From Haliclona indistincta (taxonomy: Eukaryota; Porifera; Demospongiae; Haplosclerida; Chalinidae), in contig OZ024789.1 of the NCBI GenBank assembly GCA_964017065.1, positions 1,024,764-1,088,763 on the forward strand: a stretch of DNA of 64,000 nt, written 5' to 3'. Positions 44,495-55,801 of the stretch are shown here, in pieces (the first letter of the stretch is position 1; every line of letters starts with the position of its first letter). The translations under genes were made by a program, and so were the position numbers. The notes under the pieces were generated by a model. It saw only the letters and a list, made by a program, of their open reading frames with translations. It was not told where the DNA came from and did no database searches.

Positions 44495-46239
44495 TTGAGG
44501 AGAGCTTGCGCAGTCGCAAGCAGCAGCGCCAACCCACGCGCTGGTGCAGTTCGAGAGAGAAGACACAATCAGCGTCGTGCCCCTATAGCGTGTTTCCTCT
44601 CCACCACGCAAAGAACTCGCCACAGGAGTGCGCCGCACAGTGGAGTGGGCTCGTGGGAAATTCTACCCCGGTTTAGTCCTGGCTATTGGTAAGGCTTATG
44701 TTCATGCTCTATACGCTGTATCATTGCTGTTTGTGCGTGTAGGGACAGAAAGTGAAGTTGCTAAAGCAGCAGAAATGACCGGTGATGTGGAAGGTAATTA
44801 AGGAAGAGGTAGAGAAAAGCACTGAGAAGACGATAACAGAAAAAATCCATAGGGAAGAAAGGCAAGGAAGAGAAGCGAGGAGAGGCTATGGAGAAGGAAA
44901 AGCGACTAAGGAAAAGAAAAGCTGACCTGGTAAACCATATGACAGCTATACTAATAACAAATTTTAGGGCAAGGCTATCAAAAAAGAAAGAAGGATTCTG
45001 GATTTGAAATTAAATGTCTTGGGTCACCTGTGCCCTCTCAGCTATATTATGAGAAAGAGAAAGACACTTAGCAGAGAATGAGGAGAAAGGAGACTCGTAT
45101 AAAGAGAACAAAGAGCTGACTTGGAGCAGAAAGAAACTCAGTAGAACTTTACTTCCCCATATAGATATCTCTTCCTCGTCAGAATCTGAATCTGATACAT
45201 GTAGTTCTTTGTGCAGTAGTCCAGTTGTCAAGAAGGTATGTACTTGAGACTGTTTCATAGTATCATAGTATTCGAGACTGAATCATACAGCGCTTTGAAG
45301 ATAGGTTGTCAGAAGGAAACAGACAAGAGTGCAGCTTGTGGTCTGAACAATAATAACACTACAATAACTATAGCTCACTGACCATTGTAATAGTAAACTG
45401 TTTTCTAGTGAAAACCTATCTGCAAAGCGCTGTAGTATCATAGTATACCTATTTACCTACTTATGTACTATCACAACAATGTACATGTCAAGTACTTACA
45501 GTTTGTTTACATTCCAATGGGTAATTACCAGTATAATCAATGTACTATACAAGTTACTGTACATACACCTGCTACTAAAATCATTTGTTTATTGCACAGG
45601 CCATCACTCTGCGTGAGGTAAGAAGTCCTATCCATTTCAACCAAGATGCCGAAACGGATCTTTAGGAAATAAAATCTGCTGTATATGCCATCAAAGCTAT
45701 AGTACATGAAATTAAAGTCATCTCAAAGAACAGTCATCTCAAAGAACAGTCATCTCACTCGCAGCCTCGTTTTCAACAGCCTCAGCCTAATTTTCACTAA
45801 TCTCACTTTCAGCCACCTGCCTACTAAAACTATGAACAGACATGGTATATGGAAGATCAGACTCCTCCACCACTTCCGGCACCTTTACCACTTCCGCCAT
45901 CTTTACCACTTGCACCAACTACTCCAATAGATAACAAGGAAAATACAGAGTTCACATTTGCTTTCCTTAAGGATGTCAAGTAAAAAAGTTGCTCGAGAGC
46001 CAATTTAGCTTCAAAGGTAGTCAAACAACTGTTCACGAAGGAGGAGCGAAAAACTTGAATGTGAAAGGAGTGGTTGGGAAAAGTCAGCTCAACCCTAATT
46101 GTTTGATCAAAATCAAGGAATCAGTATTCCAGATATGGCCTAATGAGACTGGAGAGACTCAAAGTAGCGCATGGAACCAATGCTGCAAAGCCATAGACGA
46201 AACTGGTAGGCGGCTGAACAGGAAAAAGGCTGAACTATA
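44495..46239 (+). pseudogene. BEN-domain-like gene, decayed, exon structure kept
   Basis: Exon-like 44,495-44,688 ends FYPGLVLAI and joins 44,743 (GTESEVAKAAEMTGDVEG) through an intron GTAAGG...GTAG with correct phase. Later exons read RKKLSRTLLPHIDISSSSES (ending at GTATGT near 45,237), ITLRE (about 45,601) and PLPLPPSLPLAPTTPIDNKE (about 45,880-45,980). The last, 45,989-46,239, reads GVVGKSQLNPNCLIKIKES and ends at a natural stop; it resembles the end of a BEN domain, a DNA- and protein-binding fold. In-frame stops occur at CCCCTATAG (about 44,588), TTTTCACTAA and CCTACTAA (45,790-45,830), plus a frame change near 45,985. Family assignment is moderate. Confidence 0.5.
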
Positions 46240-46324
46240 ACTCTGAACTCTAACTCAAACAGTCTGCACCATTCACTTAATTAGTTACATGTACATGTGT
46301 ATGTCTTACTAATAACTAAATTGA

Positions 46325-46590
46325 TGAATTCAAAATTGAGTGAATGTAGTGAATGTGTTAGCTTATGGATTGGTGACAGCAGATATAGTCAATGTGTTAG
46401 CTTATGGATTGGTGAAAGCAGATGTAGTGAATGTGTTAGCTTATGGATTGGTGAAAGCAATGTGTTAGCTTATGGATTGGTGAAAGCAGATATAGTCAAT
46501 GTGTTAGCTTATGGATTGGTGAAAGCAGATGTAGTGAATGTGTTAGCTTATGGATTGGTGAAACCAGATGTAGTCAATGTGTTAGCTTAA
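46325..46590 (+). repeat. ~39-bp minisatellite
   Basis: About seven units of GTGAATGTGTTAGCTTATGG followed by ATTGGTGAAAGCAGATGTA, some shortened. Its three-frame openness reflects repeat length, not coding. Confidence 0.9.
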
Positions 46591-46692
46591 ATGGATGGCC
46601 TTAGCTTGGTAACACTACACATATTATAGTAAGATGTGTTGTGTAATTTGCTTACGACAATAGAAGGTTGTTGTGAGTTAGCTATTGAACAA

Positions 46693-47314
46693 TAAAGCAC
46701 CAAAGGTGCAGATGCCTCGGTGCAGTAGCATGTATGCTAGCATGCAATTAGCAGATGCATATGACAGCACGTATGCATGAATGCAGTAGATCCATTGAAG
46801 CATAAAAACAGTATCGTAGAAGCATGCAATACAAGCTACAGTAGAAGTGACCAGCAGATCCATGGAACATGCAGGCAAGCAGCAGCAGATCATAGCAACA
46901 GTGCTATGGAAGCACAGGCTAGTGGCAGCTATCCAGCAGCAGATCATAGTGACAGTGCTATGGAAGTGCAGGCTAGTGGCAGCTATCCAGCAGCAGGCAA
47001 GCATGCAGCAGATCATAGTGACAGTGCTATGGAAGCACAGGCTAGTGGCAGCAGCTATCCAGTAGCAACAGATCATAGCAACAGTGCTATGGAAGTGCAG
47101 GCTAGTGACAGCTTATCCAGCAGCAGGCAGCAGATCATAGCAACAGTGCTATCGAAGCGCAGGCTAGTGGTAGCTATCCAGCAGCAGCAGCAGCAGATCA
47201 TAGCAACAGTGCTATCGAAGCGCAGGCTAGAGGCAGCTATTCAGCAGCAGCATGCAGCAGCAGATCATAGCAACAGTGCTATATGGAAGCACAGGCTAGT
47301 ATAGCAGCTATCCT

Positions 47315-47358
<44 letters not shown>

Positions 47359-48062
47359 TCATAGCAACAGTTCTATGGAAGCGCAGGCTAGTGGCAGCTA
47401 TCCAGCAGCAGCAGCAGCAGATCATAGCAACAGTGCTATGGAAGCACAGGCTAGAGGCAGCTATCCAGTAGCACCAGATCATAGCAACAGTGCCATGGAA
47501 GCACAGGCTAGTGACAGGTATCCAGCTGCAGCAGATCATAGCAACAGTGCTATGGAAGTGCAGGCTAGTGGCAGCTATCCAGCAACTGTACAAGCTGTTG
47601 TACAAAAGTTTTATTGAAGCCAAACAGAATAATGCTCAAGTGTAGCTGGGCGTGACTGTAACTGCTCTGCTCGCTCCGACTCACCTGTCGAGCAGCTAAG
47701 TGAACCCAAACACGCTTTCGCTCGCTAGTTTCACTGCTGCCAATGGAGTCGCGCGAGCTGTACTATCACAGATCAAGCCTTCAAGTTGCACTGTAGCCAT
47801 CTGTAGACAGTTTTGTCTATGAAGTAGGCCCGAGCGCTCAAGACGGCTGTTTAGGTTAGCAAATCACGCCATAACTTCAAAACAAAGGCTTTAATAGCAA
47901 ATCTGTCAAATTTGATTTTCATAAACTATCGAGATCTACCTGTATTGCAAGTTTCAGCGCTTAGTAGCAAGCGGTTGCTGAGATACGCATTGCGAACACA
48001 CACACACACACAAACGAACAGACTACTGTATGCCTCGTGGCTCCGCCCACACCTCGGCATAA
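46693..48062 (+). repeat. Composite dispersed repeat, copy C
   Basis: Starts AAAGCACCAAAGGTGCAGAT and ends CTCGGCATAA as in copy B. The variable zone (46,860-47,590) is a ~54-bp minisatellite (CAGATCATAGCAACAGTGCT, then ATGGAAGCACAGGCTAGTGG) with CAG expansions, the longest a CAG run at about 47,314-47,357. The right part, with the GCTTGCTACTAAGCGCTGAA complement and a short CA run, matches copy B at 35,500-35,634. Open frames in the variable zone are artefacts. Confidence 0.8.
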
Positions 48063-48482
48063 TTAATAAAACTTCTATAACAACACAAAGAGATATGACC
48101 TCTTAAAGAGTTGTTTACCAAACTTAGTACAGGCATATATAGCCATTATGTGTTTTGTTGCAAACTAGTTTTGTGTTCCTGTTGACCTTATGTTGCTGGC
48201 AGGTTGAAATTTTTATACAGCAGCAACCTCTATGTTTAGCTGTTAGTTATAATGTACACAGGTACTGTGGGATTGTCTATTGGGGTAAAGTCTTGACAAA
48301 CAAGTGACTAAAATTAATGTCTAAGTCAGATGGTGAATCTAGAGCTTAAGCACCTAAATTTTTTCCTAACAGACAGGCCTCACCAGGTGTACCTGGAACA
48401 CAAATGCTAATAATACAAGTAGAAGCGTATCAATAACTGCTGAAGCCTTACAATATGGCTTTTCAAGAATATTAGGAGGTGT
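48063..48482. other. Interval without recognised gene
   Basis: AT-rich, no repeat structure or reading frame that I can support. Confidence 0.4.
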
Positions 48483-48484
48483 AT

Positions 48485-48969
48485 ACCGTAAATTAGGAAA
48501 TTTTCGAGTAAAAAATTTTCGTGGGTCGACCTGCCCCACGAAACTATTTTAACATCGAAAATTTATCAATCTGTCGGAGAGCGTACACAGTTTCTAGACA
48601 ACACCTGACTGTTGGTGCTGACAGCTGTAATGATGCTTGTATTCATGGTTATTGTGTATACAAGAGTGTAGGAGCCAGCTGAAAAAAAGAATCCTGCCCA
48701 TTTGTTCGCCAGTCCAGGCGCTGGCGATGGCCAGAGACGCTGGATCAGAGATGCTTCTGACAGCAAAGTAGAAGGTAGCTCACAGTCGCTGGCTAAAAGT
48801 AACTCCAGACAGACAGTATTTCAGCTGTAACCAGCTCTTGGGCATAAACTTCCAGCATACAACTCGCAAGTCAGCATACATGTGTTTGACAAATGTTCGT
48901 TGTTAAAAAATTTTCGTGGTTGATCCTAACCACGAAAATATTTTACCAACGAAAATTCCCGATTTAGGG
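48485..48969. mobile_element. TA-flanked MITE with ATTTTCGTGG stems
   Basis: Ends CCGTAAATTAGGAAATTTTC and the complement CCCTAAATCGGGAATTTTCG are bordered by TA. Both subterminal regions carry AATTTTCGTGG ... CCACGAAA hairpins. The left end shares CCGTAAAT with the pogo-like MITE at 21,935. Confidence 0.75.
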
Positions 48970-49480
48970 TAGTATGTGGGACTTTCAAGTATGCTTATTA
49001 GAATGTAAACAATTGCACAAATGTACCTGTAGGGTAACACGCTAGCACAACCATAATTTGCAAGTCAATTGTAAACTTTTTGCGTAGCTTTTCCATCAAG
49101 ACGCATGCGCATTGACGAAATGTAAATGGATTTGTACAGTCAAATGTACATGCATATAGCGTGCTATGGTTGTGAGCTTGAAACAACGGATTTGCAAACT
49201 ATGCATAGCGTCTAACAGCATTAGTTTAAAATACAGCCAGCTTGTGAGAAAGATTCAGAAACAACCTACTGAAACCAAGACCAAGCATCTATCTAGAATG
49301 TATCAACAAACAATGCATCCAAGCAATGCAGTGAAGGGTTACTGGAAGAGGAGGAGTGAACTGGTTCAAAACACCAACTGAGAGCCCAGATTGATCTCAT
49401 GCAGTGTACGTATTAATTGCATTCATATCAATTTTCTTTTGGATTGTACAGCTACTAGTTACTATAGAACAAACATCAGT
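48970..49480. other. Interval without recognised gene
   Basis: A 71-residue + frame at 49,166-49,381 has no known domain. AT-rich otherwise. Confidence 0.35.
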
Positions 49481-49489
49481 AACCGGAGG

Positions 49490-50230
49490 CTTCGCCATTG
49501 ACCTCTATCACTTTAGGGATGACTTTCTGTACATGGCTGATGTATTTCCTACAAACAGCTGGTGTCATGCTCTTCCATAATCTCTTAATTCCATCTATAT
49601 AAGAGTGTCCATGTTGGTTGGCTTGTACTGGTGCCTCAGATAGTACTTAAGTGATGCCCAAACATTCTCGATCGGGTTTAGGTTTGGGCTCTCTGCTGGT
49701 GTTTAAACCAGTTCACATCTTTCTCTTCCCACCGATGACCATCAGGAAAGACCTCTTTTAATAGCCCATTCTCCAGTATCGAACAATATCTGGTGGAGTT
49801 CATTATTCCAGTAAAAATCACAACTGGTGTAGCACCTCTGCTTGAAATGCCTGCCCAGATGTGCACTTTTGTTGGATGCTTTGGCTTAGGTTTGAGCTTC
49901 CTTGGCTGCTTCTGCTTCCGGAAGCAGATCCTAGCATGATTGTCCAGCCGTACACTGGACTCGTCGGACTCGTTTAGCCTTGCCTGAATTCTCATCACAG
50001 CAAATCCTTTGCTTCTTAGCAGCACTGCTCGATTTCTAGCCGTCTTCGCTAACCTAGTCATTTTGCACTGAGCACATTCGTCGTCTTACACGCGCGTCAG
50101 CGCGGGTCAATTTTTCCCTTCGCGCGATATCATACACATGCCCGCGTGGCTAACAGTAGTAGCACGTAAATACTCGCGAGCCACTCGGAGGTGAACCATG
50201 TGTGTATGAACTTGCGCGAGAGGGGTACTG
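49490..50230 (-). pseudogene. Tc1-like transposase relic with right terminal repeat
   Basis: The minus strand reads SSVRLDNHARICFRKQ, HIWAGISSRGATPVVIFTG and YCSILENGLLKEVFPDGHRW. Then, in another frame, it reads TPAESPNLNPIENVWASLKY, with the last catalytic Glu of the DD34E type, and YKPTNMDTLI before a stop. The first HTH part is mostly deleted and the middle Asp motif (QQDNDP type) is destroyed. The terminal repeat at 50,165-50,230 ends CAGTACCCCTCTCGCGCAAG (minus strand) next to TA. The left end is not found. Confidence 0.82.
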
Positions 50231-50463
50231 TATAGCGCGAACGTGTTAAAGTCAAACATGATCGCTTACTAGCTCACCACTACATTAGCTGTCCCTAAGC
50301 TTAGTAGTATCAGTGTGATTTTCATTCTAAATGCTTGCATATACTCTTTGAACAAGCGCTTGTTTTTCAAACACATCTGCAATTATGTTCAACTGTGTTC
50401 ACGAACACGTTCGCTTTACATGCATAATGTTGCATTTGGACAGTACTATAGCATTGAAACTTG

Positions 50464-51056
50464 TTAAGGTGGCGGTGCACTTAGTTAATATTCAACACCC
50501 ACGCAACGTGTGTTTTATTAATAACTAGATTTTATAACTACAGCGATTTACATAACAGTATGGAGGAAATAATACATGAAGCGTCTGTGGCTGCTATCTC
50601 CACTGTCGAGCAATAGATCGACGCGCTTCAAGCGCAGCAGCATGCAGCGCCACCTTGCGCTCAGACGTACAGAGCGAATTTCCGTAATAAGATCTAGATT
50701 TTTTGTTAAGGAATTTTTTCTGGTCTAGGTTTGCTGTTTTGCCGCGTTAGCAAAGGAGTATCGAAAAATCGCTCTGTACGTCTGTGCGCGCTGGAATTTG
50801 TTAGCTGTAAACGGAGTTCTTTCCGGAGCAAGCAAGCAAGCCAAACTTGAGATAGCAGCCACAGACCGGTCTATACTGGGCGAGCTCGCTGCTCCACGTT
50901 AGCTAACACTTCGTGACTGAAACTTGCTATAATCGATGTATATCGATAGACAAACACAATGCATACTGGAGCACGCCTGTACAAAATAGCATTGCTAGAA
51001 AATAAAGCTACTTGTAAAGTTATGAATCTCATTAAATTGGCGCACCGCCACCTTAA
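50464..51056. mobile_element. TTAA-flanked MITE (GGTGGCGG ends), copy 1
   Basis: Left TTAAGGTGGCGGTGCAC and right complement TTAAGGTGGCGGTGCGC, both bordered by TTAA. The right half (TGAAACTTGCTATAATCGAT, CAAACACAATGCATACTGGA) is homologous to the larger foldback at 53,255-54,669. Non-coding. Confidence 0.85.
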
Positions 51057-51137
51057 ATAATAGCTTAGATAGATATCTAGATAATTTTCATAGGTAGATA
51101 TCATGCATTGACATTTTGAGTGTAGATTTTGTCTTAC

Positions 51138-51212
51138 CAGGTGATGCAGGAGGGGCATCAGCGGTGGATTGATTGGTTGTTGGCTGAGTGCTGGGTGAGT
51201 CAGATGGTTGAT
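51138..51212 (-). CDS. Single candidate exon, Ser/Thr/Pro-rich
   Basis: A 75-base minus segment lies between TTCTCAG and GTAAGAC and reads QPSDSPSTQPTTNQSTADAP. Both splice sites are good. No neighbouring exon or domain is identified. Confidence 0.3.
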
Positions 51213-52380
51213 CTGAGAAGAGACAGAAACTGTAGATACAACTAAGGTATCAATTTTGTATACTTACAGTACAGGGCTTCTTATCTAGAGTGCCCATTTT
51301 TCTGTTTCACCACGTTACATAGCTAGTATGTACATTAAACATATACCCTCTTATGTATTTAGACAGATTGCAAGATCAGATATGCAATATACATGAGCTA
51401 CTAGAGCGTCTTCCCAATGCAGCTAATACAATGGTACCATGCATGTTTTTTTGTCAATGAGATCTGCAGGACGTCATAAAGAATCACACCCACCGCACTA
51501 GTAGCTTAAGCCATTAGAGCAGAAAGCACTTCGTGGTAGGTTGGAAGCTTCTTTCCCAATGTACTCATCATACAATCACATTCGAGCGCACTAAAACAGC
51601 TAACGCTCTTGATTTACTTGAAGTGCACCACTTAATGACATAGTAGCACAGCCAGGAACACACAAGGGAAGGAGCGTTCAGCTGCGATTTATCCAAACAT
51701 AAACTCCGCCGCGATGCATTAGTTTACTACAGGAGAGTGACGTAGGTAGTTTAGTACACGCCCAGCAATGTAGTCAGACTCAGAGTCAATATTACTGTCT
51801 CCTGCAGCTGCCTGCAGGTAACAAAATCATCTGGAAAGGCTGCGCAATGGTTACTGAAGACTGATGTCACACGTTGGCTATTAGCATGACTGTGTTTCAT
51901 CATAACTATCCCTACTTAGAGTATAGCTCAATGTTATTGACCAATCAGATTTATTAGATCCGAGGATCTATTTGCTGTAGAGACCATCCGCGAACGGATA
52001 GAGTCCATCCGCGAACAGATAGAGTCCTTCCACGAACAGATAGACCACAGTTTGCTTAGTGAGAGTGCATTCATAACAAGCCATAAAAATTGTTAGTACA
52101 AGAACACACTTGTACACGTGTGAGCGTGAGTGAGTTCCAGAAACTAACTTTTTGTTGCGTCAGAAAGCCACTAGTAGACGCTAAAGCGATGGCGGAAGGA
52201 TGGTAGGAGACGAGACAGAGTACCAGCAAGGTGTAACAAGACACGGAAAGCCGTTTAGCGACGTACTCTAGCTAAACTCGCCTGTGTTTTCCCATCGCTG
52301 AAGTAAGGCCGTGTTCTTTACAAAACATTTGCGCAGCGTCCAAAATTCCTTGTTGGATAGCAACGGTTGCTATACTCTAA
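51213..52380. other. Interval with a short tandem repeat
   Basis: No gene recognised. At about 51,978-52,045 a 24-base unit (ATAGAGTCCATCCGCGAACA) repeats three times. Confidence 0.45.
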
Positions 52381-52384
52381 GCCG

Positions 52385-52527
52385 GTTAGAGACCTCGGCC
52401 AACGGGATCTACGCGGTATAGAAACCCTCGCGTCGCCATAGAGCCCTCGCGCTACGCGCTCGGGTTCTATATGGCTTCCTCGGGTTTCTATACCGCGTAG
52501 ATCCCTTGGCCTCGGTCTCTAACCTAT
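52385..52527. repeat. Foldback repeat, CpG-rich centre
   Basis: Arms GGTTAGAGACCTCGGCCAAC and near complement, then GATCTACGCGGTATAGAAAC and its complement; centre GCCCTCGCGCTACGCGCTCGG. It directly adjoins the hairpin that starts the dispersed repeat at 52,527. Confidence 0.85.
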
Positions 52528-53085
52528 ACATAGGGAGGCACGGAAGTGCCTCCCTATGTAGGGATGAACGAGAAAACAAGATGGCGGCTACATACAATGT
52601 ATTAGCGTTCAAACGCTGATATTTCGCCTGGTGTTGAATTTTATACGTCTTTAGACACTTAGATCTGCTCTCTGTCGTTGCCCCATCTTACAGTAGGAAG
52701 GAGATTGCTCGAAATTCTTACTAAAGTGACGAACCTGGAAATGGTGAAAATCGAGTTTCGTCATCTTCGTTTTCTTCTTTCTTACTTTCTTACTTCTTTC
52801 TTTCTTCCACTCGCCTAGCGCCTTTACGCGAGCAGTGCCGAGACCAAAACATCCACGAACAGTCGTGAAATTCTCCTGGCATGTGCCTTTTGAGCTTTGT
52901 TTTTAGCGTAACGGCGATCTAAGTTCCGCGATTTCTCGATCGTGATCCATTGTCAGCTTAGTGTTAGACGCCATTATTGTGATTGTGCAATACGCACATG
53001 ACCAAGCAATGGGTAGCGCACGTGACCAAGCAGCTAAAGTATCGCTGCGCCATGTAGATCACTATCACGGAGAACACACACCCAG
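52527..53085 (+). repeat. Dispersed repeat, copy of 23,215-23,775
   Basis: Begins with the hairpin CATAGGGAGGCAC ... GTGCCTCCCTATG (stem 13), continues through AAACAAGATGGCGGCTACAT, and ends near CACGTGACCAAGCAG. Same content as the inverted copy at 23 kb. No coding. Confidence 0.85.
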
Positions 53086-53254
53086 CATTTGTCTGGAGTC
53101 TTCGAAGAACGGTATAAGCTCGTGTAGGATCGCCATTCTGCACTTGCCAGATAATTATAACTGCCGTGTAGGTCTACAAACAAGTGTGGGCGGGGCTCGT
53201 ATGCACTGCATGTATGCGACTGATACGTACAGCTTAACAATTTTAGCTACAAGT

Positions 53255-54669
53255 TTAAGGTGGCGGGATACCGTTTTAATGAGATTCATGACTTAGCAAG
53301 TGGCTATTTCTTTTTAAGCAAAGTCTATCTGTGCAGACGGAGTTGCAGTGTGTGCTTTGTTTGTCTATAGATAGGCATCGATAATAGCAAGTTTCAGCCA
53401 CGTAGTGTTCGCCATCATGGAACGACGAGCTCGCCTGTGAAGACTAAACACGATCGAGTTTTTACAATTTTTCTTTAGTTGTGTGAAAAGTACGAAGCTA
53501 AAACTGCTCATGCAAGCTCATCTACTATCTGTGGAGGAGCCTGCGTATGGATTTCGCCGAGCAGTGCTCACACGCGATACTACAGCTGCGTACTCTGTAC
53601 TGTCTGGCAGTACGTAGCTGCAGTATCGCTAGCCTCGCCTCCAGGCCACTCCCCCAAAGCTGAGAGATGGCCAGGTACAGACTGTCTGCGCATGCTCCAA
53701 AATTACACCAAAACTGGTGTAATTAGTAAAACACCGTGTACGTTCCGTGAATTTGTTCGCGCACGTTTAGATATACGTCCGTTCCAACTTACATCAACAA
53801 TGACTAGCGCTCAGCTAGCGCTACTGTTACTGCTACCGATACCTTCAATGACGCTGTAAAATATGCTCTTGAGAGAGTTGGCAAAGCTGGAATGGTGCTG
53901 CTCGTACGCGATATTACAGCAACGCAGGCTGTGCTGTCTGGCACCACGTAGCTGTAATATCGCGTACGAGCAGCGCTCGGCGAAAACATCGCATGGATTC
54001 CTGCACAGATGCCAGATGAGCATGCTCGAGCAGTTTTAGCTTCGTACCTTCCGCACAACTAAAGAAAGAGTGTGTACAATCAATCGTGCTTAGTCTTCAC
54101 AGGGTAAGCTCGTAGCTCCGCGATGGCTAACACTGCATTGCTGAAATTTGCTATATTCGATGCCTATCAATAGGCAAGCAAACTGCACGCAGCGACTCTG
54201 TCTGCACGAGTACCCATGGCTAGGAAAATACAAAAATCATGAATATAATATTATCTTATTATTAGTGTAGATATTGCGCGCATGCGTAGACAGTCTGTAC
54301 CAGGCTATATTATTATGATATCTAGCCTGGAGGCGAGGCTACAGTATCGCGTACGAGCATTGCTCGGCGAAATCGATACGCAGGCTCCTCCACCAATGGA
54401 AGATGAGCTTGCAAGAGCAGTTTTAGCTTCGTACTTTTCACACAACTAAAGAAAAATTGTAAAAACTCGATCGTGTTTAGTCTTCACAGGCGAGCTCGTC
54501 GTTCCGTGATGGCGAACACTACGTGGCTGAAACTTGCTATTATCGATGCCTATCTATAGACAAACAAAGCGCACACTGCAACTCCGTCTGCACAGATAGA
54601 CTTGGCTTAAAAAGAAATAGCCACTTGCAAAGTCATGAATCTCATTAAAACGGTATCCCACCACCTTAA
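53255..54669. mobile_element. TTAA-flanked foldback element (GGTGGCGG family), copy 2
   Basis: The arms (TTAAGGTGGCGGGATACC left, complement of TTAAGGTGGTGGGATACC right) stay paired for about 360 bp each, down to a central CGCGATACTACAGCTGC / GCAGCTACGTACTG hairpin. Both ends are TTAA. The centre is split by the 712-bp MITE at 53,630. Non-coding; open frames such as 53,479-53,859 are fortuitous. Confidence 0.88.
53630..54341. mobile_element. Academ-derivative MITE with perfect 9-bp duplication
   Basis: Ends TAGCCTCGCCTCCAGGC and the exact complement, then paired CAGACTGTCTRCGCATGC further in. It is flanked by identical CAGTATCGC at 53,621-53,629 and 54,342-54,350. The terminal TAGCCTCG, a CCAGGC hairpin and a CGCATGC motif near position 50-70 repeat the pattern of the autonomous element at 9,270. 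Inside is a hairpin (CTGCTCGTACGCGATATTAC) homologous to the host foldback. Confidence 0.88.
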
Positions 54670-54780
54670 GAAAAGCCATCAACAACAGGAATACTAAAAT
54701 AATGGTGGAAACAAAGACTTCTCCGTACATGCATGATATTGAACTGCACTTCACTAAAAAGAAAAAAAGGACACAAACAA

Positions 54781-55160
54781 GAAATTAAAAAGATTTCTAT
54801 CAAAAGGATGTAGTGATGAAGAAATCTACCACTGGTTCACAATGTAAACCAACAAGGAACAAGCATAGAATGGTAACACGATTGACTTGCTAACAGACCA
54901 TAGATCCCTACATCAGTGGCTGTACATAAGATCAATATTTTGTCACAAGCTGAATTCTATTCAAAGTGTCAGTCAACAGTAAATAGCTTAACTAGCTATA
55001 GTCTGGCCACAGCAGCCACTGATTTAGGGATCTATGGTCTGTTAGCAAGTCAATCGTGTTACCATTCTATGCTCGTTCCTTGTTGGTTTACATTTTGAAC
55101 CAGTGGTAGATTTCTTCATCACTACATCCTTTTGATTTCGATAGAAATCTTTTTAATTTC
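54781..55160. repeat. Long inverted repeat, arms ~145 bp
   Basis: GAAATTAAAAAGATTTCTAT at 54,781 pairs with the complement ending 55,160, and pairing runs inward to CAGTGGCTG / CAGCCACTG with a loop of about 85 bases. No terminal duplication identified. Confidence 0.88.
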
Positions 55161-55801
55161 TTTGTTACACTGATTCAATGTGTTTTCAATAGTTACGACT
55201 TTTTCACAGCCAATAATAATTAGGCCTCGGTCACACTACGATAGTGACAAAGGCAAATCACTGCGATATCACATTCATGACAGCAAATGCACGCGGTCAC
55301 ACTATCTTAACTACCAGTAGTTATGGATATCCTAACCTAAAACCAGCCTCAAACTGTCATTCTAATGGGTGTGATACACCACCATGTTGTGACACGCCCA
55401 CGTCACGTGACACAAAGCCATATGAATGAGGGTGTTCAATAAAAATAGAGGATCATAATGGTACCTGCAACATGGTCATAGGACACTTGGTTCCTGAGAT
55501 ATGAAACAAAATGTTAAAAACATAGTTTTTCACTCTCTTCGTGTGTTCCACTGTAGACCTGGGGTCAACCAACTCAAATTCGGATTTAATTTTTTAGTCA
55601 GTCGCTCAAAAATCGTTAAAAATCACATTTTGACATCAAAATAATAATACATTAGCAATAATTATTTGGCGATGGTCGTGACTTTGAGGCCCGTTTTGTA
55701 ACAGTATTTTTCAACTCTACTGCAATTGTTTGGCATGTATACTGTGACCGCCGCCCTTATAATGATATTCACAATGCGTGGGCGAAAGTGTACCCGCCAC
55801 C
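55161..55801. other. Interval with MITE-like borders
   Basis: TTAGGCCTCGGTCACACTACG at 55,222 resembles a hAT-type end but its partner was not found. At 55,785-55,805 a CCCGCCACCTTAA end of the GGTGGCGG TTAA family shares its TTAA with the next MITE. No gene. Confidence 0.4.

Noticed and set aside
46777..47617. Ala/Ser/His-rich and Gln-rich proteins encoded in the CAG-rich zone
   Set aside because: All frames of a CAG-rich minisatellite are open; there is no start context, domain or splice structure.
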